From Butyrivibrio sp. (GTDB lineage Bacteria; Bacillota; Clostridia; Lachnospirales; Lachnospiraceae): 64,000 nt of DNA. The DNA is taken from the NCBI GenBank assembly GCA_017470505.1, contig JAFUYO010000024.1, positions 58,415-122,414 on the forward strand, written 5' to 3'. The position numbers were made by a program, and so were the translations under genes. Shown in pieces: positions 8,722-17,900 of this stretch (positions are counted from its first letter, which is position 1; every line of letters starts with the position of its first letter). A model generated the notes under the pieces. The model had not been told where the DNA came from and searched no databases. It saw nothing but the letters and a program-made list of their open reading frames with translations.

Positions 8722-9575
8722 GACCTGACCCTCCCCTTTTTGCTGATGCACAGAAAAGTAGCGTCTTCAGAAAGCTCGCACCCCTTAATAAATGTGGAGA
8801 GTTCTCTTTCCAAAAGACCTACAGTCTCTTCTGAGTCTGAGTTTCTGCTATTTTCAAAAGTGCTGACGAGATGCTCCCTGCCAAACATCTCACCCTTATC
8901 GGACCTTGCAAGCGTAACCCCGTCCGTGTACAAAAGAAGCTTATCGCCATCGGAGAGCTTAACCTCATAGCTTGTGTACTTAACTCCGCCTATTACGCCG
9001 ATGAGGTAGGATATCTTTTCCTCAGGGATCGGGACCACTTTGCCGTCATGCAAAAGAAGCGGCGGCTCGTGTCCTGCGTTTACCGCAACGAGTGTCCCTG
9101 TCGATATCTCATACTCGCCGTACCAGGCTGAGAGCGAGAGGTTATCGGTGTTCTCAAAGCACAGACTCTCATTCACGTTCCTGATCTTGTCAGCAATGTC
9201 ATCGTCTATCCACTGCTGCGAAGTCATATAGAGCTTGAACGCCACCATGAAAAGAGCTGCAGCAGTGCCTCCGTCAAAGATATCAGCGACGACGATCCCG
9301 ATGTGGTCGTTATCGAGTCTGTAGAAATCGTAGTAATCCCCTCCGAGCTGCCTTATCGCAACCATATCGGCATAGATGTCAAAATTCGGGATATCGGGGA
9401 AAGCGGGATAAACATTTGGCATGAGGTGAAACTTCATCCTCGTCGCCATACCAACTTCGCTTTTCAGGTGCTCGTTCTCTTCTTCAAGGGCCTTAATCCT
9501 GTCCCTCAGAGCTTCGTTTTCGCTCCTTATTCTATCTGCCTCTGTCCCGGCTTCTTTTTTAATATCGTTCTCCAT
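8718..9575 (-). CDS. Soluble SpoIIE-family PP2C phosphatase
   Basis: This 285-aa cytoplasmic protein has an N-terminal coiled coil (RIRSENEALRDRIKALEEEN, residues about 14-45) followed by a SpoIIE phosphatase domain: RQLGGDYYDFYRLD, VVADIFDGGTAAALF, AGHEPPLLL and LLYTDGVTLAR. The acidic metal-binding positions are kept, though the usual D-x-SGKG loop reads DIFDGG. It probably dephosphorylates a STAS-type antagonist. With the membrane phosphatase 3 kb downstream, it gives the operon two separate phosphatase inputs. The stop overlaps the next start (ATGA). Confidence 0.92.
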   Translation of the reverse strand: MENDIKKEAGTEADRIRSENEALRDRIKALEEENEHLKSEVGMATRMKFHLMPNVYPAFPDIPNFDIYADMVAIRQLGGDYYDFYRLDNDHIGIVVADIFDGGTAAALFMVAFKLYMTSQQWIDDDIADKIRNVNESLCFENTDNLSLSAWYGEYEISTGTLVAVNAGHEPPLLLHDGKVVPIPEEKISYLIGVIGGVKYTSYEVKLSDGDKLLLYTDGVTLARSDKGEMFGREHLVSTFENSRNSDSEETVGLLERELSTFIKGCELSEDATFLCISKKGRVRS

Positions 9576-9579
9576 AGAA

Positions 9580-10101
9580 TCACTCCTGCAAAAACAGTGA
9601 TGGAATAGTTTCCGCTTTTCTCTTCCCTTCGTTCACTTCCAGGAGCACATAGGCGTACTGGCTGACTACCTGGATGGCTGTGCCCATAGACAGGTCGATC
9701 CTCTCCTTCATGGCATCCTTGTCAACATCGAGTGTCATCTCGGTAGTGTGCCTGTAAATAAGGCTCCCGCCTGCCGGGTCGATTGCAAAGCAGCCCGCAA
9801 TGATGAAGGTATTAATTATGGAGACAGCTCCCATGAGTTCCGCAAGATTTTCGGCTACGAGATCGCTGCTAATCGTAACGAGATTTACAAAGAACTGCAT
9901 CTCATCATCATCGCTGCCCGGCATGAAAAAGAACTCTCCTCTTGCATCTTCGCCATCCTGGGCGAGGTCCTTCATGATGATCGAAAGGACCTTGGCGCCG
10001 CCTTCCTCTGTGAGAACTGCCGGGAAAAGCTCAGCGTTAAACTCCCCTTCAATCGCCTTGAGCACGCTCTCTCTGTCTTTTAATAGTTTTTCGGATTTCA
10101 T
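9580..10101 (-). CDS. YbjN-like (type III chaperone-like fold) protein
   Basis: I chose the ATG of MKSEKLLKDRES, preceded by AAAGGAGG at ideal spacing, rather than the ATG seven codons upstream. The product is 173 aa. The pattern EDARGEFFFMPGSDDDEMQF followed by an amphipathic helix and a small-residue strand (NTFIIAGCFAIDPAGGSLIY) resembles YbjN/CesT-like alpha-beta proteins, which often act as chaperones or adaptors for larger partners. It is encoded next to the 865-aa protein, so it could be a chaperone for one of the giant operon products. Family placement is tentative. Confidence 0.7.
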   Translation of the reverse strand: MKSEKLLKDRESVLKAIEGEFNAELFPAVLTEEGGAKVLSIIMKDLAQDGEDARGEFFFMPGSDDDEMQFFVNLVTISSDLVAENLAELMGAVSIINTFIIAGCFAIDPAGGSLIYRHTTEMTLDVDKDAMKERIDLSMGTAIQVVSQYAYVLLEVNEGKRKAETIPSLFLQE

Positions 10102-10112
10102 CTCTGCCTCCT

Positions 10113-12710
10113 TTATCCGCAAAGCTTCCTTACAATGTCTGAAGCCGTGGGTACATTCTTTGCCGCGTTGTATGAAAGGCCAAGTCCCTTTATCATCTCT
10201 ATGCCAAGTATGCCTTCCGGCCCTACCTGATTTGCTTTATCGAGGAGGTACTCAGCGTACTTTACTGCCGCTGCCCTGGCCGCATGATGCGGTGAATAGA
10301 AGCCGAGCCTTGATGCTATACGGTTTCTGACCTCCTGCCTGAGCTTTACCTGCTCCTTATCTGTCAAAAGTCTCCCGGATTTTTGCTCAACTCTCTGTTT
10401 GGCCGTATCGAACGCCCTGTCAACCTCATAGTAACTGTCGAAAAGAGCATCCTTCATCTTGCCTGAAAACGACTGTTCTATGGCCATTGACCCCACAGAT
10501 AATGCAAGTGCAGCTACTCCGGCCAGGGCGGAAATACCACATGTCACAACGGAAGCTGCAAACAATATCCCCGCAGTGGCGGTGAGTGCTGTACTCATGC
10601 CTGATGTAACTGACGTCGTGAGCTCTTTGTTTCCAAGCTCCACATTCATTTCAAGTATTCCCTTTTCGAACTTGTCAAGCTGCGCTCCGCCACGTCTCTT
10701 CATTTTTGCAATTGCAACTGCGTTTAAGCGATGATATCCGTTTCTGATATTCGTTCCGATCTGAAGCCCTGTTATCGCTGCGCTCGCGCCAACAACTCCT
10801 ACTACCGCTGCCTGACCCGTTACTATTTTAACTGCGGAATTTGTAAAATCGCCTACGCCGCTGATAAAGTTGGTGAGCTTCTGTGCGGTCGCCCCGGCTC
10901 CTACAAGAATACCGCCTGTTGAAGCAGTAATTTCAAGTCCCGACATGCTCTTTCCGCTGTTATAAAGGTTCATGGCAGTGACCACTCCGTTTACTACCGT
11001 TCCGATAGTTGCCAGTCCTGCGCCTGCTCCGCCAGTGATAAGCCCTAATGATTTAACATCTGCATCATTCATTTTAAAGAGCGAAACAGTGTGTTCATCG
11101 GTCATTCCGTTCTTTACTATAGTGGTCAGGCTGCTCAGATTAGTGGGTGTCGTCCCAGCAAATGCCTTGACAGTAGCCTTTGTTTCAGCGTATGACTTGC
11201 TCGTCTTCTCAAGAAGGTCTTCATCCTGAACCTCGCTTCCGTCTTTATTAAGAGGCACGGCATCGTCGTCCTCGAGCGGCTGCGGAACTCTGATGTGGTC
11301 CACCTGATTCACGATGTTCATGGAATCCGTGAGCTTACTCCAGTATATATATTCGCCCGAAAAACGTTTGTAGAACTTCAGCTTTGTGGGGATCATCTTT
11401 TTCTTGAACTCATCGACATCCAAAGTGAAGTTCTGTGAGTTTATAAAGCTGTCAATAGTAGGTTCTTTTCTCTGATCAGTCTGAACAAGATAGTACGCAA
11501 ACAGACGCTTTCTCCTGCTCATGGAAAAGAGCCTGTTAATAATGTCGGTCCTGTCTGCCATTACGCGGAACCAGCCACCGTTTCTGAAGTTCCTGGTAAT
11601 CCAGGTATCTATGCGGGATAGAGCTCTGACCTGTCTGTCAGTCAGATTGTCTTTCTCTGTCATAGAGTCTTCTCTTACCCGCGCCCTCTGAGCCTGCCCC
11701 TCTCCTATCTGGGCAATTTCCTCGGCGTGGCGCTCTATAAGCCCTGTCGTCTCGTTTTCAAAAGCCTCTGTCAGTCCTTCATTTTTAGCCTTGTCCCTGA
11801 GCATCATCTGGAGCCTTAATGATTTGTACTGCTCAATTATAAAGTAGTCCTCACCTGTGGGGTTATCAGTGCTTTCGGCAAAGATCTTTATATCCCTCTC
11901 ACATGTCTTAATAACATTCCACTTCTTCCTGATCTTCTCCTCATCGTCTGCCACAAAGTCATCGTCGATTCTCTTGCAGAACTCCCTGAAATACTTGGAA
12001 AAACGCCTCACATTATCCCTGGCAAAAGCTGTCTCCTGCCTGCTCGGCAACATGTTCTCATCATCATATACCACAGCTCCGTCAGAGGCAACAATGTACC
12101 CTGCAACCTGGTCGAGCCGGTGCCTGATATCCCTGGCGGCATTAAGCCTTTGCATATCAAGCGTATTCCCGGAGCTCTTGTTGTGGGTTACATACTGATC
12201 GCAGGCCTCATACAGCCTTAAAAACTGAGTATAGTTCTCATCGGAAAGTTCAAACCCTTCACCACTCTCTAATTTTTCGATAAGCTCATCGGACTGATTT
12301 ATCGTCTTTCTCAGATAGTTAAATGACTCGGACTGCTTACGGGTATTGATATTAAAGTCAGTAAACACTTCAAAAGAGTCATTGAGGTTTGCAAAACGGA
12401 ATTTATAATTTTTTTTGGACTTGTTCTGAAGGTCAGACTTCTGAAGGTCAGACTCAGACAATATAATCTTATTATCTTCAGAATCGATTGAGAGATTTAC
12501 AAGACTCTGACGCTCTTTCTTATTTTTCTTAAGGTCAAAGGAATTCAGCTCATCTTGAGAATCAAATGAGCTGTTAGCATTGCCCTCATTGAATTTGTTA
12601 ACTGATATAAACTCTGTACTTTTAGAGTGCTGAATCACGGCGGTGTCAATAACGCCGTCCAAAAGATTACTGCTTTTCTTATTTACATTTTTCAGATTGT
12701 GATCAAACAT
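10113..12710 (-). CDS. 865-aa protein with Gly/Ala-rich hydrophobic core, unknown function
   Basis: I do not recognise a family. Residues 1-115 are low complexity (Ser, Asn, Lys, Asp) and include a short tandem repeat, SDLQKSDLQ. Residues 120-510 are predicted to be helical and highly charged. From about residue 545 to 745 there are several Gly/Ala/Val-rich hydrophobic stretches (GAGLATIGTVVNGVV, GILVGAGATA, VVGVVGASAAITGLQIG, GISALAGVAALALSVG), like glycine-zipper or pore-forming helices. The last 120 residues are helical and basic. There is no signal peptide. It is encoded between the YbjN-like protein and a GNAT-like protein, so membrane insertion of a regulated effector is an attractive but unproved idea. 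Confidence 0.85.
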   Translation of the reverse strand: MFDHNLKNVNKKSSNLLDGVIDTAVIQHSKSTEFISVNKFNEGNANSSFDSQDELNSFDLKKNKKERQSLVNLSIDSEDNKIILSESDLQKSDLQNKSKKNYKFRFANLNDSFEVFTDFNINTRKQSESFNYLRKTINQSDELIEKLESGEGFELSDENYTQFLRLYEACDQYVTHNKSSGNTLDMQRLNAARDIRHRLDQVAGYIVASDGAVVYDDENMLPSRQETAFARDNVRRFSKYFREFCKRIDDDFVADDEEKIRKKWNVIKTCERDIKIFAESTDNPTGEDYFIIEQYKSLRLQMMLRDKAKNEGLTEAFENETTGLIERHAEEIAQIGEGQAQRARVREDSMTEKDNLTDRQVRALSRIDTWITRNFRNGGWFRVMADRTDIINRLFSMSRRKRLFAYYLVQTDQRKEPTIDSFINSQNFTLDVDEFKKKMIPTKLKFYKRFSGEYIYWSKLTDSMNIVNQVDHIRVPQPLEDDDAVPLNKDGSEVQDEDLLEKTSKSYAETKATVKAFAGTTPTNLSSLTTIVKNGMTDEHTVSLFKMNDADVKSLGLITGGAGAGLATIGTVVNGVVTAMNLYNSGKSMSGLEITASTGGILVGAGATAQKLTNFISGVGDFTNSAVKIVTGQAAVVGVVGASAAITGLQIGTNIRNGYHRLNAVAIAKMKRRGGAQLDKFEKGILEMNVELGNKELTTSVTSGMSTALTATAGILFAASVVTCGISALAGVAALALSVGSMAIEQSFSGKMKDALFDSYYEVDRAFDTAKQRVEQKSGRLLTDKEQVKLRQEVRNRIASRLGFYSPHHAARAAAVKYAEYLLDKANQVGPEGILGIEMIKGLGLSYNAAKNVPTASDIVRKLCG

Positions 12711-12752
12711 ATGCCGCCCTTTCCGCCAAACGAAGCTTCGGCAGAATAATCA

Positions 12753-13604
12753 TTAAATATTTAAGTATTTGACAAGAAGCGTGGCTCCTTCTGCTCCCGG
12801 ATATGGATATTTCATGAGTATCCACCTCTTTAGAGGGTTATTATTTTCAATCACATATTTATACGAATATACCATATTCTTTGACAACAGATCACATACA
12901 AAAACTGCCATTTTTTCCAGAATGTTTTCATTCGGAGCGATAGTCTTACTGACTACAAGCCTTCTGCCTTCCCTCAAAATTATGATAGCGCCGCAAAAGT
13001 CCCCCTTGGACTCATAGAGGACAGAGAAATTTTTGTCTGCCATGTCAAACGCATGTATGCTTCCAAGTCCAAGGCTCTTCGCGGCATTTTCAAGGTCGCT
13101 GCCGGTAAAGCCTTTGAGAGCGCCTACAAAGGGCCTCGCCGTAGCAACTTCCATCTCATCCTGAAGCAGAAACCCCGACGCTATCTGCTTCCCTCTTATG
13201 ATAAGCGGGGCGGTATCTGATCTCTTTTCATCAAATCCGTGGGACAAAAGAAATTCTGACATCCTCGCCCTGTCTGAATCTGCCGGGGAAATCAGATCGT
13301 TATAGACAAGTGCCGTGACTTTTCTTTTGCCTTCCCTTGCCGCAAGTTCAAACAGGATTTTCAGCATATTGCTGCCAAATAAGCTGTTTCGTCTCTCATC
13401 TGCGACATATATCCAGAGAAGTTCAAATGCATCCTCCGAAACCTTAACCTGAAGAAAAGCTTTTTCCTTACCACTTTCCCTCGTATCAGCTAAATAGCCG
13501 CCGATATTTCTGATGTTTTTCTCCCTGCCCCGGGAGATTACATATCCCGGAGCAAGGTGGGAGAAATTCATTAACAGATTGTCACTTATCTCTTCAAAAT
13601 ACAT
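12753..13604 (-). CDS. Unknown protein, possible tandem-GNAT-like fold (B)
   Basis: This 283-aa protein has an N-terminal half with a GNAT-like order: a strand ending FELLWIYVADERRNSLFGSN, a helix with AAREGKRKVTALVYNDL, then FLLSHGFDEKRSDTAPLI. This resembles acetyltransferase motifs A and B, but the acetyl-CoA loop (Q/RxxGxG/A) is not convincing. The second half (FSVLYESKGDFCGAIIILREG) repeats the fold. It sits 7 bp after the kinase-like ORF and shares overall design with the products at 18905 and 7834. It is likely a degenerate acetyltransferase-fold binding protein of this operon. Confidence 0.75.
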   Translation of the reverse strand: MYFEEISDNLLMNFSHLAPGYVISRGREKNIRNIGGYLADTRESGKEKAFLQVKVSEDAFELLWIYVADERRNSLFGSNMLKILFELAAREGKRKVTALVYNDLISPADSDRARMSEFLLSHGFDEKRSDTAPLIIRGKQIASGFLLQDEMEVATARPFVGALKGFTGSDLENAAKSLGLGSIHAFDMADKNFSVLYESKGDFCGAIIILREGRRLVVSKTIAPNENILEKMAVFVCDLLSKNMVYSYKYVIENNNPLKRWILMKYPYPGAEGATLLVKYLNI

Positions 13605-13610
13605 ATTTTA

Positions 13611-14846
13611 TCAGCTTACCTTTTTCTTCTCTTCTTCTATTCTCTTATCGAGCTCGCCATCTTGAAATAACCCGGAATAGAGGTAACTGACATTTTCAAG
13701 ATCCTTAGTTTGCTGTCTTCTCCGGCTGTTCATATTCTGATTATTGACCTTTTCCATCAGTGCTTTAACTGCACGGAGAGCTCTCAGATCATCGCTCTGT
13801 TTAAAACGGACTGTCTCAGAGGTAATTACGGTTCCCGAATTAACCTTAAGCTCGTTTGTCACAACTTCCATATCAACGCGCTGCTCGCCATCATCATCAA
13901 CGATATCATCGTCATCATCATTATCATTATTCTGAAGCGCTCTTATATTCTCCTGTATATACTTTACCCGCTCCATAAATGCAGACAGTTCATCGCTCTC
14001 AACGATATCACCGAGCATGACAGCAGCGTTTTCACGTGTTATGGAAAAAATCATGTTGATAAAAGAGGAAGGAAGACCCTTTAGCACCTCATTGTCAAGC
14101 GGCCTTAAATGTCTGAAGCCTTCGGCCATATCCTCAGGTTTTAAAAGTCCCCAACACATATCATTGTCAATTGCACGCAGGGCGGTTATGGTATTCGTCT
14201 TTTCGTCTTTGAGCACATGGAAATTGCCAAAGTGACGATCTGTATGGCCTATCAGATAGTCGAAAACCTGTAGTACGAGGCTCTGTTTTATTGCTTCTGT
14301 AGAATACGAGGGCACGTTATCTTTTTGTTTTTCCACAATATCGAATATTTCCTCTCCGCCGCTGTCTTCCATGAGATTGCCCTTTACCAGCTCATCTCCG
14401 ATTTTGACCGTCGCTGTCCTTGATGCTGATACCATGTGACCGATCCCCATGAGCTGTGCAAACCTGCTGGTGGCAACATGTCTGTTGCTTAGGTTTCTTC
14501 CGGGTCTTATCTTGGCGCTCCTGTTATAGTACCTGGAGCCCGGATCATCACCAAAGCAGTTATCCCTCTTGTACAGCAGCATATTTAGTGAGATAAAGTA
14601 TTGTCCGGCCTTTAAGGTATCTTTTTTGAATATTTCATTGATACTGTCCTGATATACACGTGCTGAAAATAATGCGTTCTTTGCAACAAGAGACATTATT
14701 TCATCGGCAGCATCGATACTGCTGTAAGTTTTGCCGCTCTTTTTGTCTTCTTTTCCGATTTTCTCCCTGATTTCCGCTATTTTCTCCGAGAGTTCTCTGT
14801 AACTGTCATAATCGGTATCAGGGGACTTTAAAAAGCGCTTTCCCAC
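13611..14846 (-). CDS. PI3/4-kinase-like domain ORF (C-terminal part of a split giant protein)
   Basis: The 411-aa ORF from a GTG contains a kinase C-lobe of the PI3/4-kinase, HipA and actin-fragmin-kinase type: DYLIGHTDRHFGNF provides the catalytic Asp and Asn, and LRAIDNDMCWG is the metal-binding DxD/DFG-like segment. SASRTATVKIGDELVKGNLM resembles the hinge region. No good ribosome site precedes the GTG. The same frame is open for another 42 codons up to a TGA and continues as the 1295-aa ORF, so this is probably the end of one 1749-aa protein. The N-lobe (TIFFRKEDFAP, with the likely ATP lysine) lies between the TGA and this GTG and is lost if translation starts here. Confidence 0.75.
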   Translation of the reverse strand: MGKRFLKSPDTDYDSYRELSEKIAEIREKIGKEDKKSGKTYSSIDAADEIMSLVAKNALFSARVYQDSINEIFKKDTLKAGQYFISLNMLLYKRDNCFGDDPGSRYYNRSAKIRPGRNLSNRHVATSRFAQLMGIGHMVSASRTATVKIGDELVKGNLMEDSGGEEIFDIVEKQKDNVPSYSTEAIKQSLVLQVFDYLIGHTDRHFGNFHVLKDEKTNTITALRAIDNDMCWGLLKPEDMAEGFRHLRPLDNEVLKGLPSSFINMIFSITRENAAVMLGDIVESDELSAFMERVKYIQENIRALQNNDNDDDDDIVDDDGEQRVDMEVVTNELKVNSGTVITSETVRFKQSDDLRALRAVKALMEKVNNQNMNSRRRQQTKDLENVSYLYSGLFQDGELDKRIEEEKKKVS

Positions 14847-14972
14847 CTCTTCAAGGCTAAGTGCCAGGGATTTATCCTTTACTTCTCCAAAAACCTGCTT
14901 TGCAGTATCATTAATTGAATCCTCAACTTTTTCCTTTGGTGCAAAGTCCTCTTTTCTGAAAAAGATGGTCTT

Positions 14973-14975
14973 TCA
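14973..14975 (-). other. In-frame TGA separating two halves of a 1749-codon reading frame
   Basis: The minus-strand codon order is ATC AAA AGT AAG GAA ACC TGA AAG ACC ATC TTT. Upstream 1295 and downstream 453 codons are open in the same frame. A GGA (Gly) at this position would give KETGKTIFFRKED, a normal-looking kinase glycine-loop strand, one base away from what is seen. Confidence 0.9.
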
Positions 14976-17900
14976 GGTTTCCTTACTTTTGATCATTGAA
15001 ATATCAGAGAGGTTTGCTCCGGTCTTTTTAAGTGTTACTCCCTCCTTATTTGTATCATAGAATTCAGCCCTTGTGAATTTAAGAACCTCCATCCACTTTG
15101 GTTCTTCGCCGCCGGCTTCCTTTTTCTGTGACATGAGTTCAAAATAATCAGCTGCCTTCTGGGGAAACATCTCCCTGTCAGCCCTGCACCTTGCAATGGT
15201 GGCATCAAGGCTGTCCTTAAGCGCTTTAAACTCGGCGGGAAAAGCTTTTGTTTTATTCTCTATTGCTTCCTTAATACTGTTTAAGTTGTTTTCAATTTCT
15301 GTATAGCATATTGTGACCAGATTGCAGGTCCCATCTATTATTTGCCTTGCGTTCTTTGTTCCGGGCGCAGGCACGGTAGTATAGAGCATAACCGCCTGAA
15401 GCTTATTGATGGACTCCTGAAGGCTGCCTGTCTTATTCTTAAGAGCTCCCTTTAAGTTTTTGGTGAGCGTATCCGACTTGCTCAGTTCTTCAAAGAATTC
15501 GCTTCCGAGCGTAAAGCTCTCCCTGTACCTGTTTTGCTGGATCTTATCAATCGCCCTCATCCTTACGGCTTCATCTGATTCACCCCTGTTTTTATCAATG
15601 AGTTTTCTCTTTTCATCAAGTACACTCTTAAGATCAGTGTTTGGAGTAAAGTCAGGTTTTTGCGCATTATCAAGAAACTCCCGGCTGTTTCCGCCGTAGT
15701 AATTTTTGGCAGTCTTTAAGAATTCGATCCTTGCCTTTATGGTTGCAAGGTCTGTATCAGTAAGTACCCTGTCCTGAACCTTCGTCTCATAGAACGAGAG
15801 CATTTCATCCGCGCCGCTCCCAAGGTCAGAGAGCTGCCGAAGTTCAAATGATTTTTTGTCAAACAGTTTCTCATAGCTGTCAAAATTAAAGTCACCCGGG
15901 TTAAATGAAAGAATCTTTTCAAAGACCGACTCTATCCGGCTTACAGTCTTTTTCATGTCTTCTTTCTTATCATCTTTTGTATCTACTTTGAAAAGTGCGT
16001 CAAGCTCTTTTGCAGCTTCGTTTTCCTTGAGGTATTCTTTATAATCCTCGTCGTACTTGTTTACCTTCTCCTTCAGTTCATCTTCATTTCCATACTTTTC
16101 CGTAAATACTTTAAAATCGTAGGCAGCCGCCTCTTCCTTGTAAAGACGTGTGAAGTCAGTGTCCATATTTACAGACTCATACACAAGGTTTTCCTTATCA
16201 ATAACTCTTGTAGTAATATCAATCTGAGTAAATGCAAGACGATTCCTCACATTTAAATAATTTTCCTGTTCCTCATTCAAAAGCCCCAGTTCTTGCTGTG
16301 ATTCATATGTAAGATCAGAAACATCAGTAGCGGCTTCTTTGTTTATTCCACCACACATATCTTCAAGTGAAACCGTATGCCTGTATTTAGTGCTGTTCCC
16401 CTGTGTCAATCCCTGAACACGTCCCGATATATATGCCTGTGCAAAGCTTTTTAAAATATGAGTATTTCTGTAGATCTCATCAGCTTTACTGCCTACTCTT
16501 CTAAGCCTTTCCTCTTTGCTTAGTTCCTGCTCATTCGGAAACAGAATCTCAAATGCATCATCTCCCAATTCTGTTGCAAGCATTCTTATATTATTGCCGA
16601 TTTTTTCGCAGTTAGCCAGCCAGACTGCCTTAACGGCTTTCCTGGTAAAACCGGTGAAGAATTTATTCAAATCCTTCATCTCATAGTCCTCAGGCTTTAC
16701 ATCCATGTATTCCCTATAGAATTCCAGCCAGAACTTAATATGATCCTTTTTAGCAGCTTTTGGGTCCTCTTTTGAACCGGGCTTATCCGATTTATGCCCT
16801 GCGTAAAGCTTTAAGAGCCTGATCGTATCCTTTTCGCTTCTGCCGGCCAGAAAGTCCCCTCCTTCTCTTGGGAGACTGCCATAGGAAAACCCTTTACTGA
16901 ATTCCTCGGGGTGTTCTTTTATGTACTTCGTTGCTATATTGTCTCCAGCGGCTTTAGCTGCAAGAATCTTGTCGTTTTGTGCTGCCAGGTAGTCTGCAAT
17001 AAATGCATTTGTCTGATACTCTGCCATTTTTTGCCTGACAAGCCCCTTCGGCAGTTCGTTGTCGACGCCTCCCAGCAATTTCCGGGTATTTCCAATAGTC
17101 TCCTCTCTGTCATTATGTTCTTTTGTTATCTGCTTAAGGCACTTCTTGTAGAAATCATTCATATTCTTACACGGAAGCGCGGTATAATCTTCTCTGCCGA
17201 ACTTTAATCTTTCATTAATAAAGAAACTATCCCATTTATCAAAACTCTTTTCGTAATTTTGTACACCATCTCTTTTTGAATCAACTTTGAAAAATTCAGT
17301 AAATGTGTATAACACATTACGGATCTCATTGAAAGCTACAATCTTAGCCCGCAGCTTAATAAGCTCACTATCCTTAAACTTCTTTCCACTAATCAGTGCC
17401 TTGGCAATAAGAGTCTGCACTTTGTCAGCTTTTCTTGCCAGATTCATGTTGTGGTCATAGTTTTCCAATATTTCCCTGTAGCTTCCAAATTTGAACAGAT
17501 TTATATCGATACTCTTAAAATCACTTATTTCCTTATCCAGGTCCTTAAGATCCGGTTCCTTGTATGATTTATCCAGTTCCTCGAGGGTGTACGTGCTGTT
17601 GGAAATAATCTCCTTGCCCTTTTTGACAAGCAGCTCTCTCCCCTTCGGAATCTGGTCATAGAGATCAGTGGCAGTCTCATCAGTTTTCTTATGATAGTCA
17701 GAAAGAAGTTTTTTCCTCTTTTCTTCGCTTTCCTCTATCTCTTTGGCATTTTTCTCATATTCTCTGCTTAGAGAGCCTTTCAGCTCAGGAACTGCCATTT
17801 TGTCTAGAGCTTTCTGCGTGGCACCTCCCACCTTCATAAGGTGCACTCCGGCATAGTACGAATTCAATAAGAGCTTTGCAACTTCCTTCCGGTCTTCTGT

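Noticed and set aside
12430-12459. Tandem DNA repeat as a regulatory element
   Set aside because: The 15-bp duplication encodes SDLQKSDLQ within the low-complexity head of the 865-aa protein and is most simply coding repeat slippage.
14940-14975. TGA as a selenocysteine codon
   Set aside because: The hairpin after it is short and AU-rich, lacks the G/U apical loop of bacterial SECIS elements, and the protein is not a redox enzyme. Simple mutation, error or read-through is more likely.
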